A stretch of DNA of 64,000 nt, taken from positions 1,951,947 to 2,015,946 of the forward strand of contig NW_004955427.1 of assembly GCF_000276665.1 (NCBI RefSeq), written 5' to 3'. Both the position numbers and the translations under genes were made by a program. Under the pieces are notes generated by a model. That model ran no database searches, was not told where the DNA came from, and was given only the letters and a program-made list of their open reading frames with translations. Origin of the DNA: Chinchilla lanigera (Eukaryota; Chordata; Mammalia; Rodentia; Chinchillidae). Each line of letters begins with the position of its first letter. Within the stretch, counting starts at the first letter, position 1. Positions 48,743-61,574 of this stretch are shown here, piece after piece.

Positions 48743-50367
48743 ATTCTTTATTGCAGAAATGTCGACATTAGTAAGAAACAAAGCCTCAGATTTATCTGCT
48801 CCATTCTTATCCCTGTCGTTTCAGTTCTAAGACACTTGATCTCCTGCAAGATGAATGAGTAAATAGTCACTGAGCTGAAACACTCAAAGCTATGTGTGTC
48901 ATTTATTTTTGAGTTTGATAATACAGAAAGAGCAAGAATTTTTGATTCACGGAGATCTAGACTGAATCCTGATCACGTTGTGTAGTTGTAGTACTGTGAG
49001 TGTAACTTTTTAAAACTTTAGTTTATTTGTAGGTAAGGAGCAGTATCAAATACACAGTGGCAAGGATTTGTGAGATGTTAGTAAAAGAACCTAATACAGT
49101 GCCTGTTGCTTGGTATAAGGATAATAGACCTGCTTGTCTTGAGTTTGTCAGCTGTTCCTTTAGCCCTCTGCTCCTCCCCCTGGGCTCATGGCCTATCATT
49201 CTTGACTCCTGCAGTCACAAGTGTCTTCCTACCCTGTTTGTTGTGAGACGTAGCTGTTTGAGCCAAAGCTAAAACTAGCCTAATTCTAAGAATTCTGTGG
49301 AACTAATTTCATTTTATGTTAGTATCTCATATTGTAGTTATAGAGGCAGAATATATGTTGGAATATGTGTGTTTACTGCTGAATTGATTTCTTTTCTTCT
49401 CTGTGATTTTCCCTTTGTGGTCCAGCGGCTAAAGCCTAATGCCTGCCACCCACTTTAAGTATCTATCTATGCTTTCCTCTCCCAAAATTTATATACTGAA
49501 ACAGTACTATATGCTAAGCACAGTATGAAGGGCAAAGATTAAGTAATGAAGAATAATAGAAAAAATTCTTCCTTCAGGGAGCAGGATTTGTGGATCATTT
49601 ATTTGTTCTAGCAAAGGAGCGGTGCAATAAGTCAGTAAACACACTAAGTCAGTAAATTATGCAGTGTATTAAAAAGTATGTAGTACAAGGAAAATAAATA
49701 AGGAAAAGTGGAGATGTTATTGAGACAATTTAAAATAGGGGATACAACCAGCTTTCACGGACAAAGTGATGTTTGATCATAACCTTAGGGAAAACAAAAG
49801 CAAAGAGCATTTCAAGTGGGAGAAGCACGAAGTGCGGAGACTCGAAGGTGGAGGTGAGCCTTGTGTGTCAAGGGAAAGCAGGACAGTCAGTGTGTCTTTC
49901 TGCAGAGTCTGAAGAGAAGAGGTTGGGGAATTGATGGGACTAACCTGTTATGGGTACATGTCTCTTAGGAGGGTGTGGGCCTGATTTATGGTAAAAGGAC
50001 AGCACAGGCTCATGCCACAAACACTCCTATATTACAAATACTTAGAGCAGAGCAGAGGCACAAACAGGGTGCAGCTGGGAGTCCATTATCGAGTGAATTC
50101 AGCCTGGACCAGATTGGTTCCATAGAGGTTGTGAGAAGGGACTTTATCCTGAGCACATTTCAGGAGAACCAACTAAATTTTCTGTTGTGTTTGGTGTGGG
50201 AAGCGACAGAAAGGGAAACCAAGGGTGTCTAAAATCTTGGGGGTAATCAGGAAGCCGAAACTGTCATTAAGTGTGGAAGACTATGGCAGAGTACATCTAT
50301 TTGGGGACTTTTGGAACTATGCTTTGGACAGCTCTGAGTTTGAGATGTATGTTAGATATCTGAGTGC
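48743..50367. other. Single-copy sequence without a recognised gene
   Basis: No repeats or convincing exons seen. Short frames only. Confidence 0.5.
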
Positions 50368-50381
50368 AAAAGCCCAGTGGG

Positions 50382-50554
50382 ATTGGTTGTGGTGGTGCAT
50401 GCCTGTAATCACAGCACTCAGGAGGCTGAGGCAGTATTGGTGTAAGTTCAAGGCCTGCTTGGGGTACATACTGAGCTTAAGACCAGCCTGAATGACAGAG
50501 TGAGACCCTGTCTCAAAAAGTAAAGCAAAAACAAGCAAAAACCCCTAAACCAAC
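50382..50554 (+). repeat. B1-type SINE
   Basis: Forward B1: 'ggtggtgcatgcctgtaatc', 'aggaggctgaggcag', 'gacagagtgagaccctgtct' and an A-rich tail. Target duplication 'aaaagcccagtggg' (50,368-50,381) and 'aaaagctcagtggg' (50,555-50,568), one mismatch. Confidence 0.94.
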
Positions 50555-50568
50555 AAAAGCTCAGTGGG

Positions 50569-51649
50569 CTGGGGACCAAGGAGTCTATGCAGCTCTCGGG
50601 AAGACTTCAGTCAGGTAAGCATTTTGGGATACTGGTAGAACAGAATTTCAAGTTGCAAAGTACAATGAATCCCTCGACATTCAGAACAGATGAAAAGGAA
50701 ATAATTTTTTTAAGAAAATGGATCACTGGTGTGCCTCAGCTTTACAAAACCAGGAGGTCCGGAGGATACAGAAAGGATCACCCACTTGAACGGAAAAACA
50801 AGGGGAGAGTTTTTGTTAGAGGTGGCAGTGCTGACCTCTGTGAAATTTGCCTCGTGGCTCCGGTGAGCAAGGACAGAATTTGCCATTGACTTCGCTGGTC
50901 TTGGTGAGAGAGGCAGGATCCGTGGGAGAGGTGAAGAAGAGCAGAGTGAGGGTGTGGCACGGCGAAGGCAGACAGCACGCAGTGGCTGCCAGGTTTTCCC
51001 ATCCCCAATCTAGAAGATCTGCCGCCTTCATTTTCCCACTTCTTATTCACCTTTGTCTTACGTTGCCAACTCTATTTATCTTCGTAAGCAATTTTAATTC
51101 CTTTTGCAATGGGCTCACAAGCAAGAAAGACAGGATGCTTAAGGAATTTTAATTTCTTTTGCAATGAGTTCACAAGCAAGAAGGACGAGATGCTCTGGCA
51201 GATGGGTTTGTCCCCAGCCTGTCTGGTCCAGCACCTCTGGCTACTTCCCTCTGTGTCTGCTGATTGAAATGTAGCCACAAACCTGGCCCTGAGGTGGGTG
51301 CTCCCAGGCGCAGCTGCCCACATCCCCCTGGAGAGGCAGACAGAGACCCTGCTGGAGGCTGCCCCTCAGCTCTGATTGCTGGGAGCAGGTAGGGGCTTGT
51401 TCTCAACTCCTGGTTAGGTCCACGAATAACTGTGTTTTAGCACCTGTCTTGTTACAGACCCAGAGGAGGGAAAGTAAAAGTCTTGAAGTTAAAAGAAATT
51501 AAATAGATTTCAGGGGAAAACAGTGGTGTGAGCACAATGATGAAAAAAAGGACAGAAGAAATCAAGATGAGGAAACATACAGAGCTGTTGCCATCACCTT
51601 TGGGGGGCTATGATGATACTGGGAAGCATGCAGGGGCTGAGCTATATGC
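50569..51649. other. Single-copy interval, partly GC-rich
   Basis: Contains an open frame at 50,587-50,889 with a donor-like 'gtggctccg|gtgagc' at 50,867 but a poor upstream acceptor, and the 55-base tandem duplication annotated separately. No recognised domain. Confidence 0.4.
51090..51198. repeat. 55-bp tandem duplication
   Basis: 'aattttaatt(c/t)cttttgcaatg' starts at 51,090 and again at 51,145. The two units differ at a few positions ('gggctcacaagcaagaaaga' against 'agttcacaagcaagaagga'), so the duplication is not recent. Confidence 0.92.
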
Positions 51650-51730
51650 TTTTTTTTGTACTTGGAGTTGAACTCAGGGTCTCATGCTTGCCAGGCAGGA
51701 GCTGTGCCACTGAGCTACATCCCCAGCCCC
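51650..51730 (-). repeat. ID-type SINE (older variant)
   Basis: 'gtacttggagttgaactcag', 'gcttgccaggcaggagctgt', 'gccactgagctacatccc', 'cagccc'. B-box side differs from the young copies ('ttcaactccaagtac' on the sense strand). Confidence 0.85.
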
Positions 51731-53368
51731 AATATTTCAAAAGTAATCATGGAATCGGGCAGGTATTTTAGCAAGATTACGTCCTGGTCTTAGGCCATTG
51801 GATAACTCAGGTGGCTTAGACTCCGCTGGAATTTGTCGGGGGCAAAATGAGGGCTTCTCTGCAGTGGCCTAGACACATCTTCAGACAGCTGTCCCTTGTT
51901 CTTACCATGGGAATGCCTGTCACTGCCTCTTCCTGCCTCTTTTTTATTGGCTGAGATCTCCCCAACTTGGCTTATCAAAACAGTAATTATTTGGGAGGAC
52001 AAAATATAATTTTGTTTTCCTTTAGGACCGTGCTTCAGTGAGTGAGAGGAGGTGACAGGTGAAGAATGAATAGTTGGGATCCTCTCTTTGCTGTCTCTGC
52101 CAGATTGTGGAAAGCAGCACCTTCTGTTCTGTCACTCATGTGCTTTTCAACATTGCTCGTCTATGTTCAGTGCTCACGCACATAACCTCAAGGATCCTGC
52201 ATTGCACACACTGCATGCACCCTGGAGAGACGTGTAACTTCTAGATTTCTAGGCAGAGCTTCAGTTTCCAGTGTTTTCCTTGCTCTTGTAGGAGCAAGCA
52301 GGAAGAGTCTGCCAACCTAACTTCACCCCTTGGACACAGCAGCCTCTGCTGTCAGTAATTTCTTGTCCCAGACAATGGGAGCAGAGTGTCTCAACACCAA
52401 TAAAATTTTCTCATTTCCCTGTCATAGTCCAGGAGTAGACAGCTCCTTGGTTATAAGTCAGCAAAGTCATAGTGTCACTGCCAGGCTGGAATCTGGACAC
52501 AATCAACCAGGACACTTGTTTTTATGTGTTGCAATGTCATTATTCCATTGAAGTCATTCATAGGTTGCCAGATACAACATAGGGTGCTTATTAAAATGTG
52601 AATAAACAAAAATACACTGGGTATCCTGTACTTTGATGGCTGTGCCCATGTTTTTGTTGCTAACTGTGGCCTCTCTTCCCTCAGTATTCATAGCATGGCC
52701 AAGTTCTGTAGGGCCACATATGGAAATCTGGGTCTCATGTCTATGCTGCTGTCAATGCTGATCATGGACACACTTTGGGGGAACTTTTCAGGTCTCTGTG
52801 AAAAGACATAAGACTCTGTTCAAATTTCCCAGGGAATCTTGGTCTTATGGATGCATATCTCACAGTGGCAGGACTGGAGTTACTTACTGGTTCTCTTCTT
52901 TTCTGTTTATCTCAATGGATGTTGGTTTTTTTCATGAATGTGTATACTTCACTTTCTGTGAGGTAGGTGCAAAATCTTAATTGGTGATTGCTTTAGGCTA
53001 AAATAAAAACTTCAGTGCTGAATATGGGGGTAGTAAAGGTGGCTTGGGGAGAAAGAGACCTTACCTCAACAGACCCTTTCTTTTCCTGTACTAGCATCAG
53101 AGCATTTTCCAAGGAATATGGTGTCCTATGAAACTCTACATTTTTTGTCAGCTGGGCTTGATTTTAGCAGAACTGGAATATAGGAGTCTATCTCAATTTT
53201 TCCCCATGTAGTTCCTCACTCCATTTATCAGTCAGGATGCAAGGTAAAGCTGGCATAGATTAATTCTTTTATTAATCTATAAATGTGATATCCTAGGATT
53301 TTTGTTTTTGAATGTAAAATAAAAATATTTTTGAAATCTTGCAGAATACTATGACAAAGCCAAGGAAA
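51731..53368. other. Single-copy sequence without a recognised gene
   Basis: No repeats recognised over 1.6 kb. One acceptor-like tract ('tttgttttcctttag', ends ~52,025) has no good donor partner. Confidence 0.45.
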
Positions 53369-53379
53369 CAGCCCATTTG

Positions 53380-53481
53380 GGGGCTGGGGATTTAGCTCAG
53401 CGGCGCAGCGCCTGCCTGGTAAGCGCGAGGTCGTGAGTTCTATTCCCAGTACTGAAAAAAAAAAAAAAAAAAAAAAAGAAG
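53380..53481 (+). repeat. Young ID-type SINE
   Basis: Begins 'ggggctggggatttagctca', has an intact-looking A box (TAGCTCAGCGG), 'cgcctgcctggtaagcgcga', a slightly altered B box ('gagttctattcc') and an A tail of about 24. Exact 11-bp duplication 'cagcccatttg' at 53,369-53,379 and 53,482-53,492. CpGs are retained, so it is one of the youngest elements here. Confidence 0.96.
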
Positions 53482-53492
53482 CAGCCCATTTG

Positions 53493-54389
53493 AATGGATA
53501 GTCACATTGCAGTTCTTTTACACCTCAAGGCTGACCTGTGTAAACACACACACATGCACACACACACACACACACTTTCACAGTGAGTGTTAAGGGCCAG
53601 AGAATTTTTGTTTTTAAAAGATTGGAAAGAAAACCTGAAGATTAAACTACAGTTTGTTGGGTGGAATTTTCTCACCTACTCACAGTGGGGAATTTGAAGG
53701 TTTATTTTATAAAGTTATGGTGGTGAATGTTTGTGTTTCTGCACCTCACCCTACCCTCACCACTTTGATCTCAATGGTTGGTGTTGTGGTCTGTGACTCT
53801 CGCAGTTCATAGAAAAGGAAGGTTTGCACTTGCACTGACTGGAGGATTTTTTTATGCCCATGTTTTGTACTCTGAGTAACTACTTTAAAGATAATAATAT
53901 GCAATGTATTAACTATTGTTATTCTCCTATCAGCTTGTTATGAAATTTTGTTTTAACTTTTTTCCATAAAATAAAAAAAAGCAAGTATAGAAAGGAAAAT
54001 CCCAAACATAAATGTTGTTGATGCTTATGTAATAGTAGTCTGGCGGAACAGAAGTCTTAAATAAAAGGACTGAACATTATCAAGGAGATAAAGAAATTGC
54101 TGAGCCAGAGGGAATACTGAAATCATCTTTCATAAGTTTTCTTGGATCTAATCTGTTATTAGATTGACAAGGATGATTCTGGCTGATGGCACAAAATGTT
54201 TGAGCACAGAGGTGCTCACAAAATTAAACACTTACAAAGACTGATTTTCTACAGCATGACTAAACATGTACAGTTTTTCTGTTTGCTCATCAGAGGTGAC
54301 TAAACCATGTTTTAGTAACATGAACAAAATTTGCGATGCAATTTTGGTTTATTCACAACTCAGTAGGCAGGCCTAAGCTGTTGACTCTT
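53493..54389. other. Sequence without a recognised gene
   Basis: A (CA)n tract at 53,543-53,575; the rest is single-copy looking with no coding signal. Confidence 0.5.
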
Positions 54390-55357
54390 GTATCCTGTCA
54401 CTTTGCTATATTTATCCCATCTAAAAGTCTTCTAGTATTTTTTTTTTAGCATCTTCTAGGAATAGATTCATATCTGCAAATAGGGATAATACAAATTTGT
54501 CATTACTGATTTATATCTTTTTATCTCTTTCTCTTGAATGATTTCTCTGGCTAAGATCTCAAGTGCTATATTGAATGAGGGTAATGAGAAGGGAGAAGGG
54601 ACACACGTGTGCCACTTTGGATTTCAGAGGAAATGCTTGTAGTTTTGGCCATTCAGTATGTTGCTGGATGTGGATTTAAGATATATGGCTTTTATTATTT
54701 TAAGTAAAGATCCTTCTAAGTCTATGTCTTTTAAGATTTTTTATTTTGAAGTGATATTGAATTTTGTCCAAAGCTTTTTTCTACATCTTTTGAAATAATG
54801 ATGTAATTTTTAAATCCTTGGTCCTAGTCAAGGAGATGAAGAAGTTGCTGGGCCAGGGGGCTAATACAGTGATGGATTTGTGTATGTCAAACCATACTTA
54901 CATCCCTGGGGTAAAACTAACTTCATTATGTTGTGTAATCTTAATGTGTTGTTAAATTATGTTTTCAAGAATCTTATGAAGACTTTCTGCACCCCTGTTT
55001 ATCAAAATGATCTGTAGTTATCTTTTATCATTGAATACATATCTCAATTTGGTATCAAAGTGATACTGGCTTCAATTAGAAAGCATTCTCTCCCTTCCTA
55101 TTCTGTGGGAAATTCTGTATATCATTGACATTCTTCTTTAAAGGTCTGGTAAAACTGAGCACTAAACTCATTGATTCTTGGCTTTTCTTTGTTGGGAGAC
55201 ATTATATTGTTGTTTTAATCTCATTATTTTTATTGATATGTTTAGATATTTTATATCCTCTAGGTTAAATTTTGGTAAGTCATATTGGTCTACAAATGTA
55301 TCCATTTCTTTTACATTATCCAAGCTTTTTGAAATGTAAGTTTTCAGAACAGTTATA
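54390..55357 (-). mobile_element. Old LINE-1 ORF2 fragment
   Basis: RT region landmarks ('cattcagtatgttgctggat', 'ttctttgttgggagaca') on the minus strand; diverged from the young copies, with internal small deletions. Meets a second minus L1 near 55,358. Confidence 0.78.
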
Positions 55358-55370
55358 GTTGAGTAGTATG

Positions 55371-55384
55371 CATATATATGTGTG

Positions 55385-55434
<50 letters not shown>
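55371..55434. repeat. TA/CA low-complexity palindrome
   Basis: 'tgtgtatatatatatatata' followed by 'tatacacacacacac' and more TA: self-complementary and able to form a hairpin or cruciform. Confidence 0.9.
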
Positions 55435-55940
55435 AAAATGATTTTCTTTATCCATTTCTCTGTTGATGGACATATAGGCCACTTCTAAGACTCAGCTATT
55501 ATGAATGGTGCAGCTATAAACATTAGTCTTCATGTGTCTCCATAATATGATGTTTTTATGTCTTTGGAGGATGATATCTAAAAGGGGAAAAGCTGGGTCA
55601 AAGGACATTTCTATTTTCAGTTTGTTGAGAAATCTCCATATTGAATTCTAAAATACTAGTTTATATTCTCACCAACAATGTAGAGGGGTTCTTTTCTCAC
55701 TATGGTCATGCCAGCATTTGTTATTATTTGATTTCTTGTTGATCGCCTTTCTTGATGTTTGCCATTCTTTATGGCATAAGATGAAATCTTACTGTAGGTT
55801 TAATTTGCAATTCTGTGATGGACAGGGATGTTGAACATTTTTTCATGTGTATACTAGCCATTTGTACTTCTTCTCCTATGAAGCGTCTATTCATTTCACT
55901 TGTCCATTTTTGACTGGATCATTTGTGAAAGTTTAATTTT

Positions 55941-56025
55941 GTTTTTTGGTGCTGGGAATCAAACTCAAGACCTCATGCTTGGCAGGCAGCATGCTGTGCC
56001 CCTGAGCTATATTGCCAGCCCCTGG
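55941..56025 (-). repeat. ID-type SINE (diverged)
   Basis: 'ttggtgctgggaatcaaact', 'gcttggcaggcagcatgctg', 'cccctgagctatattgcc', 'agcccc'. Exact 11-bp duplication 'agtttaatttt' at 55,930-55,940 and 56,026-56,036. Confidence 0.93.
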
Positions 56026-59000
56026 AGTTTAATTTTTTGAGTTCTTTATATTTTCTAGATATTAGTCCTCTGTCTGAGGAATAGTTTGCAAATAAAATTT
56101 TCTAGTCTGTAGGTTGTCTTTTCACTCTGTTAATTGTTTTATTTGTTGTGCAGCTTTTAATTTGATATAACTGCATTTGTTGATTTTTGCTTTTATTTGT
56201 TGTGCAATTGGGGTTCTTCATAGAAAGTCCTTGCCTACACCAATGACTTCAAGAGTTTTACCTATTTTATCTTCCAGGAGGTTAAGTGTTTTTATTTTAA
56301 TATTTAGATCTTTGATATATTTTGATTTTAGTTTAGTACATGGTGAAAGATATGGGACTAGATTAAATCTGCGTATGGATAGCCTATAATCCCAGGACCA
56401 TTTGCTAAAGTGTCTGTCTTTATTCTAACATATATTTGTGGTCTCTTTATCAAAGATCAAAGAGGCAAATATGTCTAGGGCTGTTTCTGCATCCTCCATT
56501 CTGTTCCATTGACCAACATGTCTGTTTTTGTGCCAATATCATGCCGTTTTTATCACTGTAACCTTTTAGCATAACTTGAAATCAGGTATTGTGATGCTTC
56601 CTCTTTTGCTCTTAATCTCTGAGATTGCTTTTGTTATTTGGGTCCCTTCTGGTTGCATATAAATTTTAGTGTTGTTTTCTCTAGTTCTGTGTAGAAAGCA
56701 CAGGAATACCTGTGGAGGTATTTTGATTGGGATTGTGTTAAATCTAGATTTCAGTTTGGGAACAATGGCCATTTTGACAATATTTGTTCTGCCTATCCAG
56801 GAACAGGGTGTGTCTTTTCATTTTCTGATGTCCTTGTCTATCTCCTTTTTCAGAGTACTATAGTTTTTTGTGGTGATTTTTTACTTCTTTAGTTAGGTTA
56901 ATACCTAGGTATTTAATGTTTCTTGATGCAATTGTGAATGGTATTGTTTTTCTAATTTCTTTCTTGGTGAGTTCATCCGTGGTGTACTGGAACACTAGAT
57001 TTTTGTGTGTGGATTTTTTGTGATGCTACATTGCAGTATTTCATTTCATTAGCGATTCTAAAAGACTTTTGATGGAATATTTTTGGGTTTTCTATGTAGA
57101 GGGTCATGTCATATACAAATAATGATAATTTGACTCTTCCCTATATGTAACCCTTTTATTTGTCTCTCTTGACTTGTTGCTCTGGCTATTGCTTTAAGTA
57201 CTATATTAAACTGAAGGGATGATAATGGGCATCCTTGTCTTGTTTCTGAATTTAGAGGGAAAATTTTCAGTTTTCCTCACTTATGATGATGGATATTTTT
57301 GTTTGTTATAAATGGCTTTTATCATGTTCATGCATGATCCTTTTATATTTGTTTCATTCAGAGTTTTTATCATGAATGAGTGTTGATCATATGGTTTTTG
57401 TCCTTGGTTCTGTTTATGTGGTGTACTACATTTATTGATTTGTGTATGTTGAACCATCCTTGCAGCCTTGTAATGAAACCTACTTAGTGATGATGTATGA
57501 CCCTTTGATAATTTATTATATTTTATTTGCCAATATCCCATTAATGATTTCTGCCTCCATTCATTAATGAAATTGGTATTTAGGTGGGCCTTTGTCTAGT
57601 TTTGTGATCAGAATGATGCTGGCTATCAGAAATGGGTCTAAGAATCTGTCCATTATTTCAAATGTTCTGATGTGTTGGAATACAGTTTTTCATAATAGTT
57701 GCTATTGTCTGACTTTTGGGAAGATGACAGAGTGCTAAGCACCAGAGAAAGAGCCTCTCTGACAGTTGTCATCCAGACCTTGGAATACAGCAATGCAAGG
57801 AAGACAAGAAGGAGAGAAGTGGGTCCTCTGGACCCAGCAAGGATCTGAAGCAAGAATTGAAGCCCACAGGGAGAGCAAAGAGGAAAACTTCAGTGAAGAA
57901 GAAAGAGGTAGCCAGTGAAGCCTTCTCTCCTGAGTCAGGACTCACTGTGTGGGAGGAGTGATTCAAACCTCAGGACACATGGTGACTGCTTGTAACACCA
58001 GAGGCCTCCACAGAGGGATGCAGCAATGAGAGGGAGCAGTGGATGTGAAGGACTGCACTAGCTGGGAGTGAGTGCTGAGGGCTCTGTCCTCCCATGGGAG
58101 AGAACAACTAACCAGGAGCCATCTTGGAGAGAGGCAAACTGAGCTCAGAACTCAGAATAGCTGCTGGGTTCATCTAGTGTCTCACAGCTGAGTTCAAGCA
58201 CATAGAACATGCACTGACAGCAGAGACAAACTTAGAAGTGGCCTTTTTTTCCCCTCTGTCCCCTTATCTTGTTTTTTTCTTTTTTGTTTTATTTTTTTCT
58301 CCTTTATTGTTTGATATTGTTTTATATAAGTGTGAATGTGGTTTCTAGCTTCTTTGTGGTTATTGTTCTATTGTGTTCTTCCTTTTTTTATTCCTTTGCT
58401 CTTTCCCTCCTGTCTTCTGTACCAGTTTCACAAAGTTTGTGTGATCCACCTTTGTCCTCCAGCCTTGCCTCTAATCTCTTCCTCTCTTCTACCTCTCCAT
58501 TTTTTCCATAACACCTTTTAAATTTTCTCCCCTGAGGGCAAAATTGACATAGTAAGGACTTATTTATTGCATATCATTTTCTGTTTGTTTTAGATTTTAT
58601 TATATAACCACAATTCTTGCTCATATGGTTAAAGGTGGCAAATTAATGGTTTCCTCAGTTTGTCATTTTCTAGGCTGTATTTGATGTTATTGTTATTGAT
58701 GATTGACCACTTTAGCCAAAGTGATATAATTGTTCTAATGAGTTGTTCTTCCTGATATTCCAAGACTGAGTTTGCCTAAGGATCATAGAAAAAACTGCAG
58801 GTCAGTGCCAAAGAACCAGGGGCAGGCCCAAGCAGCTAGCCACTTCTCATCCAAAATAAGAAGAGGTAGGATCTTGCAACAGACTCAAAACCCCCCAAAC
58901 AGCAATACCTTGAAGACACCTCTGAGAAGTAGCCATTTCCTAGAGGTTCTATATACTAACAATAAAGCAACTCATCATAGGAAATTTACAAGCATCAGCC

Positions 59001-59470
59001 CAGAAATTTAACTAAAAGAAAAAGAAACACAAAAGGAGAAGATGCTTAAACAAGATGCAACCCCAGACATCCAGTTCACCAAAGGTAAACCCACAGGGCA
59101 GTGAGGTGGGAGAATCGAAAGTTACTCACCTGGCCTCTCTGAAGTAACAGCAAAACAGTTAAATTAGGTTCTAGAAAATACCAAATCAGAAATAATTTCT
59201 CAGATAACTACAGAGATGGTGTCCACAGTGAAAATCATGCTTAATGACTCTAAAGCAGATACAGATAAAAAGAGGAGCTTAAGAAACTGATGGATGCCAT
59301 GAATGCCCCATATAGGAAAGAAATGGAATCCATAAAACAGATTTAAGCAGATACCCAAGAGAATAAAAGTTCCATCAAAAGCATCTACAGCACAATGAGC
59401 CACTGTGAAGACAGGATCTCAGACACAGAAAACAGGCTTACAGTTAGCAACCATGAAAAGAAAGATTTCT

Positions 59471-59586
59471 GGGCCAGGGATATAGCTCAGTGGCACAAGT
59501 GCCTGCCTGGCAAGTGTGAGGTCCTGAGTTTGATTCCTGGTACAGGAAAAAAAAAAGAAAATAAAAGAAAAGAGAAGAAAAGAAAA
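59471..59586 (+). repeat. ID-type SINE
   Basis: 'gggccagggatatagctcag', 'cctgcctggcaagtgtgagg', 'gagtttgattcctggtac' and a long A-rich tail of AAAAG units. Exact 16-bp duplication 'gaaaagaaagatttct' at 59,455-59,470 and 59,587-59,602. Confidence 0.95.
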
Positions 59587-59984
59587 GAAAAGAAAGATTT
59601 CTTAAAAATAGCAAGGTGTCATGAGAAATCAATCCAGCAGCTGCAAGATGATGGAAAGAAGAAAAACAAAACTTCCCTGGCAGGGAAAAAGAATTTGACA
59701 CACACATAAGTGAGACATAAAGAATTCCACCTAGCCATGTTAGAAAATCTACATCCAGGCATACCATAGTCAAGATTACAGGAATTCAACACAAGAATAA
59801 AATATTAAAAGCTTTTAGAGAAAAAGAAACAAATCACCTGTAAAGGAAAGCCCATCACAATCATAGCTGACTTCTCAACACAAACCCTCAAGTCAAGGAC
59901 ACCTTAGAGTGAGGTATTTTAAGTCCTAAAAAACAACCTCCAACCCAGATTGTTGTACCCTTCAAAACTATCTTTTAACATTGA

Positions 59985-60337
59985 TGGATATCTTGGTTAC
60001 TTTTCTCTCGTTGCTGAGACAAAGTACTTGATGCCCAAAGTTAAGGAAGGAAAGGTTTATTTTGCTTACAGTTTGTGGAGGTTTCAGTCCATACATGGCA
60101 TGTTACAAGGCACAGTGGCACATGGCAGAGGGCTACAGCTCAAGGCGGCAGAACACAGCAGAATCAACAAGCACTAAAAGGGAGGAATGCCCCAAGCAGC
60201 CTCTTCCTCTCCCTTACATATGCAAATTATCCACCCCAGGGCTGGTGTAGCTCTCACACCCATAATCAATCAAACTCTAAAAGCCTGCCCCATGACCACA
60301 TGAGGCTTTGGGGGACACACAGACGCAAACCATAACA
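59985..60337 (-). mobile_element. MaLR-type solo LTR (353 bp)
   Basis: Reverse complement of the family at 39,394: plus-strand order 'tggatatcttggttactttt', 'tgaggctttgggggacacac', 'aaaccataaca'. TG...CA ends; target duplication 'attga' / 'atgga' (4 of 5). It inserted in the ORF1 region of the long L1, whose text continues on both sides. Confidence 0.93.
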
Positions 60338-60840
60338 ATGGAAAAATAAGATACTTTCATGACAAAGAACACCTGAGGAAACTCATGAACACCAAACCAG
60401 CACTCCAAAATATTCTGAGGGACATTTTAGAAAGAGTGAACAGGACTAAAACTTCATGAACCTCAACAGAAGGAAACCACTAGGCAAGGTCAACAATTAA
60501 ACAGAGCAGAAAAAAAGGGAACCAACAACAGGAAAATGACATGACAAGGATCGGTCAATATATATCAGTTATAATCATCAATGCTAATGCTTTCCATTAC
60601 CAACCAAATGAACAGACTGGCAAAATGGATCAAGAAGCAAGATTGAACAATATGCTGAATGCAAGAGACACATTTAATTCAAAAATAAATTCATAGACTG
60701 AATATCAAAGGTTGGAAAACAATACTCCATGTAACGGGAACCAGAAAACAGCAGGGTAGCTATTCTATTCATGGACAACATAAATTTCAAGCCAAGACTG
60801 ATTAAGAGAGACAAAGAATGTCACTACAACCATGTAAAGT

Positions 60841-61574
60841 ACAGAGAGCCCTTCTTGGTCCTCATTGTGGCCCAGGAAGTTTACATTTGTGATCCCATGA
60901 AAAATTCTTGGAATTCCAGTGAGTTAATTCCAATCTACCACTTCCAGCGCAACCCATGATGAGAGTGAAGACACTGGCATATTCGTGGTTATGGGGAGCC
61001 GAGGGGTCCTAAATGTAGCCACAGTGATGACCATCTAGAAGAAAGGCTTTGACTCAAGGCTGAACACAGGTTGTAGTCATTCAAGAAGAAAGGAGTGGCT
61101 TGAGGATCAGTGACTGTGAGAATGGCAGGAAGTAGGTCAGTGCCATGAGCTGGGCTAGGTAGGAGGCCTGAGATCACCTCTGCCTTATGCAGAGAGAAGG
61201 CTGTGCACAAACAGTAATCTGCATAACACAGTTGAGGTAGTATCTAATGTTTTGGGGTCGGTGCTTTAGCTCTAATGTGTAATCTTTCAAGCCCCGGGAA
61301 GTCATGGCCCCACTCTGAAGGTTTAGAGGACTGGCTGTTCATGTCATCTCTTCTAGGCTCACACAAGGGAACATTGGGTGGTGGTCCGGGGAAACTCACC
61401 TGTCTTCTCCAAAGACTGCCATCAGCACCTCAGCTAGACCAATATGCATTGCTTAAAGCCAATTGAAGGGATAAGTACTAGCCAGCTCTGTACAAATCAG
61501 TGCATGGAAATAGGGTCAGGTGCAGCCAAAATGGGACAATTGCTTCTCCTTCAAGGACAGTCACCCAGGTGGTC
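60841..61574. other. Unidentified ~0.73-kb insertion in L1 ORF2
   Basis: L1 endonuclease text stops after 'aatgtcactacaaccatgtaaag' landmarks at 60,840 and resumes at ~61,585. The edges show 'ccatgtaaag' and 'ccatagtaaag', a likely target duplication of about 10 bases. The insert is GC-richer than the L1, has no poly-A or poly-T at either edge and no recognised family or protein. Confidence 0.6.

Larger units (their letters stand above)
55358..57660 (-). mobile_element. LINE-1 ORF2, 3' two-thirds
   Basis: Starts with a palindromic TA/CA tract (55,371-55,434), then runs from the C-terminal region ('ctctgttgatggacatatag') back to the RT ('gatgataatgggcatccttg', ~57,218). Many stops. An ID SINE is inserted at 55,941-56,025. 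Both ends are missing. Confidence 0.82.

Noticed and set aside
53380..53481. tRNA gene
   Set aside because: The tRNA-Ala-like A and B boxes belong to an ID SINE with A tail and target duplication; no acceptor stem pairing.
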